A stretch of DNA of 64,000 nucleotides from JBCDGZ01 sp038750655 (lineage in GTDB: Bacteria > Bacteroidota > Bacteroidia > Chitinophagales > Saprospiraceae): the NCBI GenBank assembly GCA_038750655.1, contig JBCDGZ010000020.1:1-64000 (forward strand). Direction: 5' to 3'. The translations under genes and the position numbers were made by a program. The notes below the pieces were generated by a model. That model ran no database searches. It was not told the origin of the DNA and worked only from the letters and a program-made list of their open reading frames with translations. Shown piece after piece: positions 8,278-21,504 of the stretch. The first letter of the stretch is position 1. Each line of letters starts with the position of its first letter.

Positions 8278-10908
8278 ATGATCTTTAATGACAAAAAAGA
8301 AGAGGCCCTAGGAGGAAACTACAAAGTAAAAGACATCAAAGTCTTCAATTCTAAAGAAAACCTCTATCACAACGTCAAAAAATACCGCAAAGTCTTCGAC
8401 GAACTGGAATGTAATTACCTCTACTGTGAGCTGTCCTTCTACAATAAACTCTTCGATGAGATGGACTGGTCGACATCCATTGCCATCAATTGCATCGATC
8501 TATCTAGCCGAAAAATCATCTGCGAGCTGAATAAAAAGCTCGAAATCACTAAAGACAAAAACATCATTTTCGTCCGCGAAGGATGGGGGACGCCGGAACA
8601 CGGTTGGTGGAAAAAGGGCCGCTATCGCTGGGAGGTGATTATTGATGAGGAAAAAGTTGGCGAAACGGATTTCTTTGTGGTCAATGGCGGCCTGGTCACC
8701 GAAATCTACAATCCCTACTTCGATATTCAGGAAGTCCGCTTGTTCGAAAGCTCAAGCGAAGGGTTACTCCCTGCCAACCGGCGCTATCTCCATCAATTCA
8801 AAGCCGCTATCACTCGATACATTAATGTGGAGATCAAATTGCTGAATCACTACATAGATGAGCAAGGCTTCCCGCTGGAAATCCAGTTCAATTTTTATAA
8901 TGACTCCGGCCAGCAGAAGGCCTTTATGACCTTCTTCAAAGAAGTTCCCGCTGGTGAAGAAAAAATTATACAGCTGGATGCTGGTTTCGGTTCCGATGCT
9001 CCGGGCTATTGGTTTGAAGATCGCTACACGCTAGAGTTAGTCTATATGGACCAATTGATCGCGGTTATTCCCTTTATTGTTGGAGAAACGGAAGAAGAAC
9101 ACGACAATCCCCTCCCCTTTGCCTCCATCACCGATGCAGCGGCTATTATGGCCCAGACGGAGATGGTACCCGCACTGTCCTTTGGGGAAGCCAAGGTGGA
9201 GCTAGAGCACCTGATTGGCCTCAAGTCGGTAAAGGCCCAGATCAATGAGCTGGCCAGCTACCTGCAATTCCTAAAAGTACGCCGGGATAAGGGGTTGGAA
9301 AAAGATCAGCCCCTGAATCTGCACAGCGTCTTCACGGGCAATCCGGGTACGGGGAAGACGACGGTAGCCAATATGCTGGGAAAAATTTATCACAGCCTCG
9401 ACTTGCTGAGCCACGGTAAAGTGCAAGAAGTCGGGCGGGCCGACCTGGTCGGAGAATTCATCGGCCAGACGGCACCCAAGGTCATCAAAGCCATCGAAAA
9501 GGCACGCGGCGGTATCCTCTTCATCGACGAGGCTTACGCGCTGACCAACCGGGGCGACGAAAACAAAGACTTCGGCAAAGAGGTCATCGAAGTGCTGCTC
9601 AAGGAGCTGGCAGGTGGCTCGCAGGACCTGGCCATCATCTTTGCGGGCTATCCCAAGGAGATGCAAAAATTCCTCAGCTCCAACCCTGGCCTGGCCTCCC
9701 GACTGCGCAATGTCATTCATTTCCCTGACTATTCACCCGAAGAACTGCTGAAAATCGCTCAATATTCGGCCGCTAAAAAATCGGTCAATATCAGCCAGCC
9801 AGCCAATGAATACATCCACAAGCGATTGGTAGAAGTATACCGCAATCGGGATGAGCACTTTGGCAATGCCCGCTTTGTCAATGGCGTGATCGAAGAAGCC
9901 AAGCAAAATATGGCCCTGCGACTGATCAAAGGGGAGCAATCGCTCGAAGAGTTGGACCCCGAGGTCCTTTCGACCATAGAAGTGGATGATGTCAAAAAGG
10001 TCTTTCGGGATGGGTTGGACGAAAATGTACTGCTGCCGGTTGATGAGGCATTGCTGGAAGATGCACTAGCTCAGCTACACAGCCTGGTGGGGCTGGAGGA
10101 GATCAAGAGGGAGGTCGATGAAATTGCCAAGCTGGTGCGCTACTACCGCGAAATTGGCAAGGACATCAAAAAAGCCTTCTCGCTAAACACCGTTTTTGTG
10201 GGGAACCCTGGTACGGGCAAGACGACGGTGGCCCGCCTGCTGGTGCAGATTTACAAAGCCCTGGGTATCCTTGACCGAGGGCATCTGGTGGAGTGCGACC
10301 GCCGCTCGCTGGTCGCTGGCTACGTCGGCCAAACGGCCATCAAGACGGGGGAACTGATCGACAAAGCCCTGGGCGGTGGCTTGTTCATCGATGAAGCCTA
10401 TTCGCTCACCCAAGGGGGCAACAGCGATTATGGCCGCGAAGCGGTGGAGACCCTGCTCAAGCGCATGGAAGACCAGCGCGGAGAGTTTATGGTCATCGTA
10501 GCGGGCTATCCCACCGAGATGAAGCAGTTCCTGGAGGCCAACCCCGGTCTGATGTCTCGTTTCGATAAACAATTTGCCTTCTCCGATTACAATGCGACGG
10601 AGCTGTACTCCATTGCGCAGATGATGTTTGAGGGGGAAGAATTGATCCTAGAACAAGAGGCCCAAAAGCACCTTTCCGAATACATTGACAAGCTGTTGCT
10701 CAACAAGCACAAGTACTTCGGCAACGCCCGTACGATTCGCAAAATAGTTGGAGAGACAATCCGACGGCAGAACCTTCGGATGGCGGAGATGCCAACGGCC
10801 GAGCGCAGCAGCGAGCTAACCAGCCGAATTACCCTGGCCGACATCTCTGGCTTTCAACTCATTGAGGAAGAGGCAGAGCCTCGCAAAGGCATTGGCTTCC
10901 GCTCCTAG
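8278..10908 (+). CDS. AAA+ ATPase with two CbxX/SpoVK modules and two N-terminal beta-domains
   Basis: An 876-residue cytoplasmic protein. Residues about 30-145 and 155-275 look like two copies of one beta-rich domain: [19 protein letters not shown] in the first aligns with [19 protein letters not shown] in the second. Two AAA+ modules of the CbxX/CfqX (SpoVK) type follow. Walker [10 protein letters not shown] is at about 354 and 641, Walker B is LFIDEAYAL and LFIDEAYSL, pore-loop-like segments are EFIGQTA and GYVGQTA, and arginine-finger regions are SRLR and SRFD. Members of this class remodel proteins (CbbX on Rubisco, EccA in type VII secretion). The target here is unknown; the upstream helical protein is a candidate partner. 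Its stop overlaps that of the convergent msrB gene (shared CTAG). Confidence 0.85.
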   Translation: MIFNDKKEEALGGNYKVKDIKVFNSKENLYHNVKKYRKVFDELECNYLYCELSFYNKLFDEMDWSTSIAINCIDLSSRKIICELNKKLEITKDKNIIFVREGWGTPEHGWWKKGRYRWEVIIDEEKVGETDFFVVNGGLVTEIYNPYFDIQEVRLFESSSEGLLPANRRYLHQFKAAITRYINVEIKLLNHYIDEQGFPLEIQFNFYNDSGQQKAFMTFFKEVPAGEEKIIQLDAGFGSDAPGYWFEDRYTLELVYMDQLIAVIPFIVGETEEEHDNPLPFASITDAAAIMAQTEMVPALSFGEAKVELEHLIGLKSVKAQINELASYLQFLKVRRDKGLEKDQPLNLHSVFTGNPGTGKTTVANMLGKIYHSLDLLSHGKVQEVGRADLVGEFIGQTAPKVIKAIEKARGGILFIDEAYALTNRGDENKDFGKEVIEVLLKELAGGSQDLAIIFAGYPKEMQKFLSSNPGLASRLRNVIHFPDYSPEELLKIAQYSAAKKSVNISQPANEYIHKRLVEVYRNRDEHFGNARFVNGVIEEAKQNMALRLIKGEQSLEELDPEVLSTIEVDDVKKVFRDGLDENVLLPVDEALLEDALAQLHSLVGLEEIKREVDEIAKLVRYYREIGKDIKKAFSLNTVFVGNPGTGKTTVARLLVQIYKALGILDRGHLVECDRRSLVAGYVGQTAIKTGELIDKALGGGLFIDEAYSLTQGGNSDYGREAVETLLKRMEDQRGEFMVIVAGYPTEMKQFLEANPGLMSRFDKQFAFSDYNATELYSIAQMMFEGEELILEQEAQKHLSEYIDKLLLNKHKYFGNARTIRKIVGETIRRQNLRMAEMPTAERSSELTSRITLADISGFQLIEEEAEPRKGIGFRS

Positions 10909-11450
10909 TTAGTCGTTTCTTTATCTTTGGCCACAAAATCTAGTGATACCGAATTGATGCAATAGCGCAGCCCCGTAGGCTGAGGGCCATCGTTGAATAC
11001 ATGCCCCAAGTGCCCATCGCAACGCGCACAAAGCACCTCTACTCGATTCCACCCGTAGCTATTGTCGGCCTCTTCGGCAACGTGTTCGTCTTCGATAGGC
11101 TCCCAGAAGCTGGGCCAGCCCGTTCCAGACTTGTACTTAGTCCCTGAGCTGAACAGCGGCAGCGCACAACCCCGGCAAACATAGGTTCCTTCTCCTTTGT
11201 GGTTCCAGAGATCGCCCGTAAAGGCCCGTTCCGTACCTTTTTCTCGCAAGACCTTATATTCTAATTCATCCAGTTCACTCTTCCATTGATCAGTGCTTTT
11301 CACTACCTTTTCGATAGTAGTCATGGTAACAGACTTTACCTCTTGGGCTTCTGCTTCTTTGGCACCGACAGCAGCAGGTTGGGCATTATTACAGGCCATA
11401 AAGCTGACCAAAAGGGAGGCGAATAAAGCAATCTTGAGTGTATTTTTCAT
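10905..11450 (-). CDS. msrB: Peptide-methionine (R)-S-oxide reductase, lipoprotein form
   Basis: A 181-residue protein from the ATG at 11450. Upstream in-frame residues to 11579 are ignored because a lipoprotein signal (LLVSFMAC) begins at this ATG. The MsrB domain follows: Zn-binding CRGC and CARC pairs, [19 protein letters not shown] and the catalytic Cys in RYCINS. It reduces methionine-R-sulfoxide in proteins, probably as an envelope-anchored repair enzyme. The resolving Cys seen in many MsrBs is not obvious near the GTKYKSGTG region, so thiol donors may differ. It is convergent with the AAA+ gene. Confidence 0.9.
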   Translation of the reverse strand: MKNTLKIALFASLLVSFMACNNAQPAAVGAKEAEAQEVKSVTMTTIEKVVKSTDQWKSELDELEYKVLREKGTERAFTGDLWNHKGEGTYVCRGCALPLFSSGTKYKSGTGWPSFWEPIEDEHVAEEADNSYGWNRVEVLCARCDGHLGHVFNDGPQPTGLRYCINSVSLDFVAKDKETTN

Positions 11451-11532
11451 AATTAATTTCTTTGTAACCAGTTCTTCGATCAATCCCATATTCTGAGAGA
11501 GACAATATTTATTGAAGAAGGTTAGGTGTGGA

Positions 11533-12000
11533 CTATCTTTTACGCGGCCGGGGGCGGTTCCATTCCTCCTTTTGGGCAAACTCTACTACCCGTTTCATAA
11601 AGGCCATCATGGACAGAAAGACCAGATAGCCAAAGGTCAGAACGAAGTAAATCCATTTGTAGGAACGAGCATCACCAATGGAAACTTGGGAGAAAAGCCA
11701 AGCTAGTAATCCCGAAAAAATCGCCAGTCCAGCAAAGCCAATCATCGAGCGGCTCCAATATTTCCCCGTATCTTTGGCCGACAAACTGTAAATGCTATTA
11801 AACATGGCAAAAAACAAAATGAAGGATGCTGATGTTGTCCAGGGAAAGAGGGGATCAGTTTCCATTATTCCCAGCCAATTAAATAATTTTGCGCCGGACA
11901 TTACGATCAGACCTAGTATCAATACAATAAGGGCTTGTAATAAAGGGTCGTATGCACGATAAAAGATAGAGTTCTGAGACTCTTGAGTAGACTTTTCCAT
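11533..12000 (-). CDS. Small integral membrane protein of unknown function
   Basis: A 155-residue protein with four hydrophobic segments (around residues 20-42, 50-70, 84-106 and 116-135) and a basic C-terminus ending PRPRKR. The start is an ATG at 12000. It lies upstream of msrB on the same strand, 82 nt away, so co-transcription is possible. No motif gives a function. Confidence 0.65.
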   Translation of the reverse strand: MEKSTQESQNSIFYRAYDPLLQALIVLILGLIVMSGAKLFNWLGIMETDPLFPWTTSASFILFFAMFNSIYSLSAKDTGKYWSRSMIGFAGLAIFSGLLAWLFSQVSIGDARSYKWIYFVLTFGYLVFLSMMAFMKRVVEFAQKEEWNRPRPRKR

Positions 12001-12123
12001 ATATTATATAATAGAAAGTCCCGAATATTGTTTAGTCGTGCCTTGAAGATAAAAGGAATCGATTTATCCGGAGCGTAAACCATCGTCATGGCCGTTGCCA
12101 TAACTGAATCCTAAAACGAGTAT

Positions 12124-14079
12124 ATGCAGAAGAAAAATTTTATTATTTGCCTGATAATCGGCCTAATGTCCGTCGTAGGACAAGCACAGATCGAAGTAGA
12201 AATCTTTGACATTCAGGGGGAAGGCAGTCGTAGTCCGCTGGTCAACCAAATCGTCACCACCAGAGGAGTGATCACCGCCATAGCCGACGACCGCTTTTAC
12301 ATTCAAACGTCGGACGAGCTTAGTGATCTTAGTCAATTGACCTCCAATGGCATCCTGGTGTACGTAAATGATCGCATCAACTTTGACATCGGGGATGAAG
12401 TTCGGGTGACTGGACAGGTTTTAGAATTTGAGGGGCAGACTGAAATTGAGACAGATATTAGCTTTGTTAGCCTGTTCTTAGCCCAGGCCGGCCTACCTGA
12501 GCCTACATTACTAAATGCTAACCTTCCCTCCGGGACTCCGGGTTTTCCAGATGAATTGGAGCAGGTAGAGGGGATGTATGTAGAACTCTCCAGAGCTTTT
12601 GTCGCTGGTCCTTCGGATGAGAATAATCGGGTGTACATCAACCCTAGGAGAGAACGGAGTTTTCGGGAGGCGGGTATTGCCTTTCCCGGACGAATTGGCC
12701 TGCCGCTGTGGGATGGTAACCCGGAAGTGATTCGCTTTGACCCTGTTTTTTTGTTGAACTCCCGGCCGACCCTATCCGCGGGTATGGAGATCAATGCCCG
12801 GGGTGTACTCTCGGAGATCAATGGGCAGTACCGCTTCCTGGCGGAAGGGTTCTCGGTAAATGGGGGGCCGGTGCTGCGGGCCGTGCGGGCCCGTGAAGCT
12901 GGCGAAGTCACCACCGGCACCCTTAATGCCTTTGTCTTTGCCGAAAACGAGCCAGACTACGCCGTCCGCCGCCGCAAAATCGCCCGCTATGTCGTCGATC
13001 AGATGGGCGCACCAGATATTTTAGCCCTCCAGGAAGTCCAAAATAGCATCGTCCTTAACGACTTGGTTGAAGAAATCAAACAGCTCTACCCCGACATCGA
13101 CTACAGCCCCTACATCATCGGTGGCTCCACCAACGGCGACTTTTCCATCCAAACCTGCTTCCTGCTGCGCCCCACCATCCAAAATGTCAACGTGCAGCAA
13201 CTGGCCGCCAATGAATCGCTCAGCATAGGGGGCCGCCTGCACGATCGTCCGCCGCTGCTGCTGCAAGCCGAGTTCGCCTCCACTCCCCCCACCCCCATCA
13301 GCGTCCTCAACCTGCACCTGCGTTCCCTCAACGGCATCGAGGGCGGCGATGCCACCTTCGTGCGCCTCAAACGCCACCAGCAGTCCATCTCGGTGGCCAA
13401 TATTATCCAAAATCTACAAAACGAGAACCTCATCGTACTGGGCGACCTCAATGCCTTCCAATTCTCCGATGGCTATGTCGATGTACTGGCGCAGCTGACT
13501 GGCCAAAGCTCCCTGGGAGCCGAATTCCCCGTCCAAGACATTGTCGCCCCTCCCCTCATCAACCATACGACCAACCTCCCGGCAGAGGAGCAATACTCCT
13601 TCATCTTCCGGGGCAATTCGCAAATCCTCGACCACATTCTGAGCAATGAGCTAACCGATATTACAGTCAAAGGTGCCCAGTTTGCTCGCGGCAATGCCGA
13701 TAATCCCATCACTTTTTTGGATGATAACAAGGTGCCGTATAAGGCTTCCGACCACGATGGGCTGGTGCTTTTCATGGAATTAGATGCGGCCATTACAACT
13801 GCTGTTCGCAATGTACTGCCCGAAGGCCATCAGATCCTCCTCCCCAACCCCTTCGGATCGCAGGACCGTATTCAGTTCCAGCTGGCCCAAAAGGAGCGGC
13901 TGACCCTTCAGCTCTACAGCCCTGATGGCCGTCTGGTCTCCGAGCAGCAACTAGGTCTTCTGCCCGCTGGCCGCAGCGATTGGATGCCCCTTTTCCAACT
14001 GCCCAAAGGGCTCTACCTGCTTCGGTTCAGCGGAAAAGACTGGGAGTACAGTAAAAAGATCGTGATTAAGGGACGCTAG
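12124..14079 (+). CDS. Secreted endonuclease/exonuclease/phosphatase-family nuclease with T9SS type A sorting domain
   Basis: A 651-residue protein. The signal peptide (MQKKNFIICLIIGLMS..GQAQ) is followed by an OB-fold-like region (TTRGVITAIADDRFYIQ, GDEVRVTGQVLEF) of the kind found in extracellular nucleases such as NucH/ExeM. The EEP catalytic domain spans about residues 260-555: Glu in LALQEVQN, HLRSLNG, DLNAF and the final SDHDGL. The last 85 residues, with a PNPF start, LYSPDGRLV, LPKGLYLLRF and a KKIVIKG end, are a T9SS type A sorting domain. It probably degrades extracellular nucleic acid or phosphodiesters. Its stop overlaps the convergent rimO stop (CTAG). Confidence 0.88.
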   Translation: MQKKNFIICLIIGLMSVVGQAQIEVEIFDIQGEGSRSPLVNQIVTTRGVITAIADDRFYIQTSDELSDLSQLTSNGILVYVNDRINFDIGDEVRVTGQVLEFEGQTEIETDISFVSLFLAQAGLPEPTLLNANLPSGTPGFPDELEQVEGMYVELSRAFVAGPSDENNRVYINPRRERSFREAGIAFPGRIGLPLWDGNPEVIRFDPVFLLNSRPTLSAGMEINARGVLSEINGQYRFLAEGFSVNGGPVLRAVRAREAGEVTTGTLNAFVFAENEPDYAVRRRKIARYVVDQMGAPDILALQEVQNSIVLNDLVEEIKQLYPDIDYSPYIIGGSTNGDFSIQTCFLLRPTIQNVNVQQLAANESLSIGGRLHDRPPLLLQAEFASTPPTPISVLNLHLRSLNGIEGGDATFVRLKRHQQSISVANIIQNLQNENLIVLGDLNAFQFSDGYVDVLAQLTGQSSLGAEFPVQDIVAPPLINHTTNLPAEEQYSFIFRGNSQILDHILSNELTDITVKGAQFARGNADNPITFLDDNKVPYKASDHDGLVLFMELDAAITTAVRNVLPEGHQILLPNPFGSQDRIQFQLAQKERLTLQLYSPDGRLVSEQQLGLLPAGRSDWMPLFQLPKGLYLLRFSGKDWEYSKKIVIKGR

Positions 14080-15389
14080 GAGACCAGCTCCCCATAGAGG
14101 TCATAATCCTCTGCGCTGGTGATGCGTACATCGGCAAAGTCTCCGATCCGCACGTAGTGCTTGGCGGCTTTTACCAGCACTTCGTTGTCCACCTCCGGCG
14201 AGTCTGCTTCAGTCCGGCCGACAAAGTAGGGGCCCTCCTTGCGATCGAAGAGCACTCGCAGAGTTTGGCCGACTTTTTCTTCATTCTTGATCAGCGAAAT
14301 CTCCTGCTGGAGTTCCATGAGTCGACTGGCGCGCGCGGCTTTGACCTCGGGCGATACATCGTCTTCCAGGCGGTGCCCCGGCGTGTCCTCCTCGTGCGAG
14401 TACTGAAAGACGCCGACCCGCTCGAAGCGCATTTCGCGGACGAAGTTGCAGAGCTGTTCGAATTCTTCTTCGGTTTCGCCGGGGAAGCCGACCAGCAGGG
14501 TGGTACGGATGGCAATGCCCGGTACGCACTCCCGCGCTGTCGCGATCAGCTGGCGCTGCTGCTGTTGGGTAATTTGGCGACGCATCCGCGCCAGCACGGC
14601 GTCATCGGCGTGTTGCAGCGGCATATCGAGGTAGTTGCAAATCTCTTTACGGCGAGCCATCACCTCGAAAATCTCTGTCGGAAATTTACTCGGATAGGCA
14701 TAGTGCAGGCGAATCCATTCGATGCCTTCAACATCAGCCAGAGCGTCGAGCAATTGGGGTAGCGCCCGCTTTTTGTAGAGATCAAGGCCGTAGTAGGTCA
14801 GCTCTTGGGCGATCAGCATCAGCTCTTTGACGCCTAGGAAAGCCAGGTGGCGAGCCTCTTTGACCAAGTCTTCGATGGACCGGGAGATGTGCTTGCCGCG
14901 CATTAGTGGAATGGCGCAGAAGGAGCAGGTACGATTGCAGCCCTCACTGATTTTGAGGTAGGCGTAGTGCATGGGCGTGCTGATGTTGCGCTCACCAATG
15001 AGTTCGTGCTGATAGTCAGCATTGAGGCGGGCCAGCAGAGCAGGCAGTTCCATGGTCCCAAAATAAGCGTCTACCTCTGGAATATCACGCTCCAAGTCAT
15101 CTTTGTAGCGCTGTGACAGACAGCCGGTTACGTACAGTTTATCAATCCCCCCTTTGCTTTTAATGTCGGCATATTGGAGAATGGTGTTGACCGATTCTTC
15201 TTTGGCCAAATCAATAAAACCGCAAGTATTGACGATGATGATATTGGCATCTTGCTTCTCCTCCTCATGCACGACCTCGTAGTCATTAGCCCGAAGCTGG
15301 GTAATGATATTTTCGGAGTCCACCAAGTTTTTGGAACACCCCAAGGTGATGACATTTACTTTGTCCTGCTTTAGCGTCTTGGTCTTCAT
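14076..15389 (-). CDS. rimO: Ribosomal protein S12 (Asp) methylthiotransferase
   Basis: A 437-residue radical-SAM methylthiotransferase. It has the N-terminal MTTase domain (NVITLGCSKNLVDSE, VNTCGFI, VTGCLSQRY, giving three Cys for one cluster), radical SAM CNRTCSFC for the second 4Fe-4S cluster, and a C-terminal TRAM domain. It adds a methylthio group to the conserved Asp of ribosomal protein S12. LGCSKN and the GKHISRS loop favour RimO over MiaB. The ATG at 15389 is used rather than the upstream in-frame start at 15491. A TATCTTTG promoter element lies only 6 nt before it, so the mRNA may be leaderless. Confidence 0.93.
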   Translation of the reverse strand: MKTKTLKQDKVNVITLGCSKNLVDSENIITQLRANDYEVVHEEEKQDANIIIVNTCGFIDLAKEESVNTILQYADIKSKGGIDKLYVTGCLSQRYKDDLERDIPEVDAYFGTMELPALLARLNADYQHELIGERNISTPMHYAYLKISEGCNRTCSFCAIPLMRGKHISRSIEDLVKEARHLAFLGVKELMLIAQELTYYGLDLYKKRALPQLLDALADVEGIEWIRLHYAYPSKFPTEIFEVMARRKEICNYLDMPLQHADDAVLARMRRQITQQQQRQLIATARECVPGIAIRTTLLVGFPGETEEEFEQLCNFVREMRFERVGVFQYSHEEDTPGHRLEDDVSPEVKAARASRLMELQQEISLIKNEEKVGQTLRVLFDRKEGPYFVGRTEADSPEVDNEVLVKAAKHYVRIGDFADVRITSAEDYDLYGELVS

Positions 15390-15395
15390 TGGCCG

Positions 15396-15426
15396 CAAAG
15401 ATACCGCTATTGTGTGGTTTGCGAAA
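15396..15426 (-). promoter_or_regulatory. Putative promoter of rimO
   Basis: On the minus strand TTTC (15426-15423), a 19-nt spacer and TATCTTTG (15403-15396) match the Bacteroidota consensus with one mismatch. The -7 box ends 6 nt before the ATG at 15389, which implies a leaderless or nearly leaderless transcript. Confidence 0.6.
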
Positions 15427-15510
15427 ATAATAATTGAAATTCGAGGTACAATGCGACAAACTGGAATTTCGTTCTGATTTAATAAATCCAAGCTATTAGT
15501 GAATTGTAAC

Positions 15511-15540
15511 TTGTATTAATAAAATAAAGCATCATCTTTG
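15511..15540 (+). promoter_or_regulatory. Putative promoter of the barrel-like gene at 15575
   Basis: TTG at 15511-15513, a 19-nt spacer and CATCTTTG at 15533-15540. This is one mismatch from TAnnTTTG, with consensus spacing, 34 nt before the ATG. Confidence 0.5.
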
Positions 15541-15574
15541 TAGCACATACCCAAATCTATTAAATGTCTGTATT

Positions 15575-16282
15575 ATGAAAAAAATCGTTTTCGCTGCCCT
15601 TTTCCTTGCTATCGCCATTAGTACACAGGCGCAATATGGTATCAACGCTGGCTACAAAACTATGAATGCGGATAAATGGGATGCTTATTTCGGCAATGAT
15701 GACTTTCTGCAAAGCGGCTTTAAAGTAGGCATCGATTATTGGTTTCGACTCAAAAAGAAGCGAATAGAATTTACCCCTGAGCTGAGTTACTCAAGATTTT
15801 CGGTAGATATGCAACGATCCAATGGGATTAACGGCGAAGAGTTTACCTCGCTGTTCTACAGCTTTGCCTTCAATACCAATATTTATCCCCTCAATTTTGA
15901 AGACGATTGTAATTGTCCCACCTTCGGTAAAGCTGGCGGCATTCTAGACAAAGGCTTTTTCATCCAGCTATCGCCTGTTGTCAGTTTGATTGATAATAGG
16001 TACAAATCTGAAAATACCGAAGTATCAACCAACACCGTAGCCTTCGGCATCGGCGGTGGACTTGGCCTGGACATCGGCCTCAATGACTTCACCACCCTCA
16101 CTCCTATGGTCAATCTGCTCTACTACCCCAGCGTAGAATGGGAAGGGCTGGAAGGATTGGTCTTCATCGGTGGCAATGAGCCAGCCACAGAAGGTGACGA
16201 AACCTCGGGTATTACACAGCTGTTTGTTGGCCTAAAGCTGGGTATCCGTTTTGATGAGATGAATAAATATGGTTATCGCTAG
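15575..16282 (+). CDS. Exported outer-membrane beta-barrel-like protein
   Basis: A 235-residue protein with a clear Sec signal peptide (MKKIVFAALFLAIAISTQAQ). The mature part has alternating aromatic/hydrophobic strands (FKVGIDYWFRL, IEFTPELSYSRF, FIQLSPVVSLIDNRY, VAFGIGGGLGLDIG, LFVGLKLGIRF) separated by charged loops, typical of small Bacteroidota porin-like barrels. A DDCNCP segment around residue 110 holds two Cys. It is monocistronic, with a promoter-like sequence. No precise function can be given. Confidence 0.75.
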   Translation: MKKIVFAALFLAIAISTQAQYGINAGYKTMNADKWDAYFGNDDFLQSGFKVGIDYWFRLKKKRIEFTPELSYSRFSVDMQRSNGINGEEFTSLFYSFAFNTNIYPLNFEDDCNCPTFGKAGGILDKGFFIQLSPVVSLIDNRYKSENTEVSTNTVAFGIGGGLGLDIGLNDFTTLTPMVNLLYYPSVEWEGLEGLVFIGGNEPATEGDETSGITQLFVGLKLGIRFDEMNKYGYR

Positions 16283-16308
16283 AAATCTAGTCCTATTCTG
16301 TTTGTTTC

Positions 16309-16839
16309 CTACAAACTCATACGACGGAACAACTCCCAAACCACTACACCAACACAAACGGAGATGTTGAGCGAATGCTTGGTACCAAACTGCGGCACCT
16401 CAATGCAGCGATCAGCCAGCGCCAGTGCTTTGTCTTCCACCCCCATCACTTCATTGCCAAAGATCAGAGCTACCGGCTGCGCCGGCTTCAGCTTAAAGGT
16501 CTGCAGCGGGATGCTCTCATCGGTCTGCTCTACCCCGACAATCTCGTAGCCTTCCTCCTTCAAGCACTCCAAAGCCTGCGGCGTCTGCTGATGATAAGAC
16601 CAAGCCACCGACTCCGTCGCCCCAATCGCCGTTTTCAAAATTTCGCGGTGCGGCGGCTGGGCGGTAATGCCACAAAGATGGATATGCCGCAGGGCGAAGG
16701 CATCGGCCGTCCGGAAGGCGGAGCCGACATTGAGCGCCGAGCGTACATTGTCCAACACCAGCACTAGCGGCGTTTTGGCCTGGGCCTTAAAGTCGTCGAT
16801 GCTAACCCGGTTGAGTTCTTTCAGACTGAGCTTCTTCAT
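16309..16839 (-). CDS. SpoU/TrmH-family RNA 2'-O-methyltransferase
   Basis: A 176-residue SPOUT-fold methyltransferase. The three SpoU motifs are present: NVRSALNVGSAFRTADAF near residue 31, LIFGNEVMGVE near 125, and the knot motif HSLNISVCVGVVVWEL near the C-terminus. It methylates a ribose 2'-OH in tRNA or rRNA; the exact target cannot be told because no N-terminal substrate-binding domain is present. The ATG at 16839 is 2 nt after the stop of the upstream glycosyltransferase gene, so it is the last gene of the pyrG operon. Confidence 0.85.
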   Translation of the reverse strand: MKKLSLKELNRVSIDDFKAQAKTPLVLVLDNVRSALNVGSAFRTADAFALRHIHLCGITAQPPHREILKTAIGATESVAWSYHQQTPQALECLKEEGYEIVGVEQTDESIPLQTFKLKPAQPVALIFGNEVMGVEDKALALADRCIEVPQFGTKHSLNISVCVGVVVWELFRRMSL

Positions 16840-16841
16840 GG

Positions 16842-20248
<3,407 letters not shown>

Positions 20249-21244
20249 ATGAAAAGCACATTTATTTATTTCCTGTTCTTTGCTTTCCTGCTGAGTTCTG
20301 GCTCAGCCATCGCTACACCTACGCTTCCTGAGTTGGCCGATAAGCCTGCTGCAAAATACAAAACCGCAAAAGTGCTTGTCGAAGATTGTCCTCGCAAGGA
20401 AAAATACTGTAAGGGGCGTAGACAATGGGACGATGGGAGTTCCTACGAAGGAGAATTTAAATACGGTGAACCACACGGCTGGGGCACCTTCAACTGGATG
20501 GACGGCGCCATTTTTATTGGTGAGTTCAAAGACGGCCTGCGCGCCGGTCACGGCCAACAAACTTTCGGCAATGGGGATACCTACGCTGGAGAATGGAAGT
20601 TGGGCTATATGCACGGAAAAGGCGTCTACGATTGGGTAGACGGTTCTAAGTATGTCGGCACCTTTGTCCGCGGTAAAATGGAAGGCAAGGGTATTCTGAC
20701 GCTTCCAAATGGAGAATCCTACGATGGAGAATGGAAAAACGGCCTGGCTGATGGTTCGGGAGAATTCTCAAAGGTGGACGGTAGTAATCACCTGGGTAAA
20801 TACAAAACGGGTAAACGCCACGGAAGCGGGATCATCTCTTGGAGAAATGGCGACATCTTTATCGGCAAATGGAAGAATGGCAACATGAATAAGAAAGGAA
20901 CTTTCCAGTTCAACAATGGTGATAAGTACTATTGTATCTGGGAAGAGGGCGAAATGACGGGGGAAGCCACCTACATCCACGTCAATGGCCGCGAATTCAA
21001 CGGCGATCCCCACTCTATCGAACGCGCCATCGAAGATGACGAAGAACTCAAAGAGGCCATCGGCCCCAACCTCGGTCTGACCTGGTACGCCATCGCCTTA
21101 GAATACATGGAGAAGAGGGACTTTAGCAAGGCCAAAGAAAACTTCAACTACGCCAAGCGCTACATCGCTCCCTCCTCAGAACTCAATAAGTTGATCCACC
21201 AACAAATGAAAATAATTAATAAGCATCAGGATGATGACCTCTAG
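20249..21244 (+). CDS. Exported MORN-repeat protein 1 of 3
   Basis: A 331-residue protein. Signal peptide (MKSTFIYFLFFAFLLSSGSA), then a conserved Cys pair C-x6-C (DCPRKEKYC). Eight uninterrupted 23-residue MORN repeats follow (first YEGEFKYGEPHGWGTFNW, last YYCIWEEGEMTGEATYIH), a linker, and one TPR-like helical hairpin (WYAIALEYMEKRDFSKAKEN). MORN arrays form beta-hairpin ribbons that bind proteins or lipids in other systems. Here they would be periplasmic or on the surface. The gene has its own terminator. Two paralogues of identical architecture follow downstream. Function unknown. Confidence 0.82.
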   Translation: MKSTFIYFLFFAFLLSSGSAIATPTLPELADKPAAKYKTAKVLVEDCPRKEKYCKGRRQWDDGSSYEGEFKYGEPHGWGTFNWMDGAIFIGEFKDGLRAGHGQQTFGNGDTYAGEWKLGYMHGKGVYDWVDGSKYVGTFVRGKMEGKGILTLPNGESYDGEWKNGLADGSGEFSKVDGSNHLGKYKTGKRHGSGIISWRNGDIFIGKWKNGNMNKKGTFQFNNGDKYYCIWEEGEMTGEATYIHVNGREFNGDPHSIERAIEDDEELKEAIGPNLGLTWYAIALEYMEKRDFSKAKENFNYAKRYIAPSSELNKLIHQQMKIINKHQDDDL

Positions 21245-21284
21245 GTCTGCTCCGCGCTTTTCATGATTAGCTTTTCAAATATTT

Positions 21285-21326
21285 TGCGGCAATCCGGCTT
21301 GAGCTGGATTGCCGCAGTTGTTTTTT
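21285..21326 (+). terminator. Intrinsic terminator of MORN gene 1
   Basis: Perfect 11-bp stem TGCGGCAATCC/GGATTGCCGCA (21285-21295 with 21306-21316), then a run of T from 21319. Confidence 0.9.
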
Positions 21327-21331
21327 AAAAA

Positions 21332-21368
21332 CCGCCGTGTCCCTTAGCAGGAGCTACTGCTTGGACGA
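21332..21368 (+). repeat. Dispersed intergenic hairpin repeat, copy B
   Basis: Matches copy C (43795-43831) at 32 of 37 positions by eye, in the same orientation. It directly follows the MORN gene 1 terminator. The outer stem is weakened here (CTACTGC instead of ATACGGC). Confidence 0.65.
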
Positions 21369-21504
21369 AAATTTTGATCAAAGGTTTTTCATGATTTAGA
21401 ATACAAGCCCAAGACAAATATTAATGTGACAGCCAAATTGCTACCCAAAAACCAACACCTCGCGCACAACTACCTCAAAATCAACACCTTAAGCGCAAAC
21501 GTTA

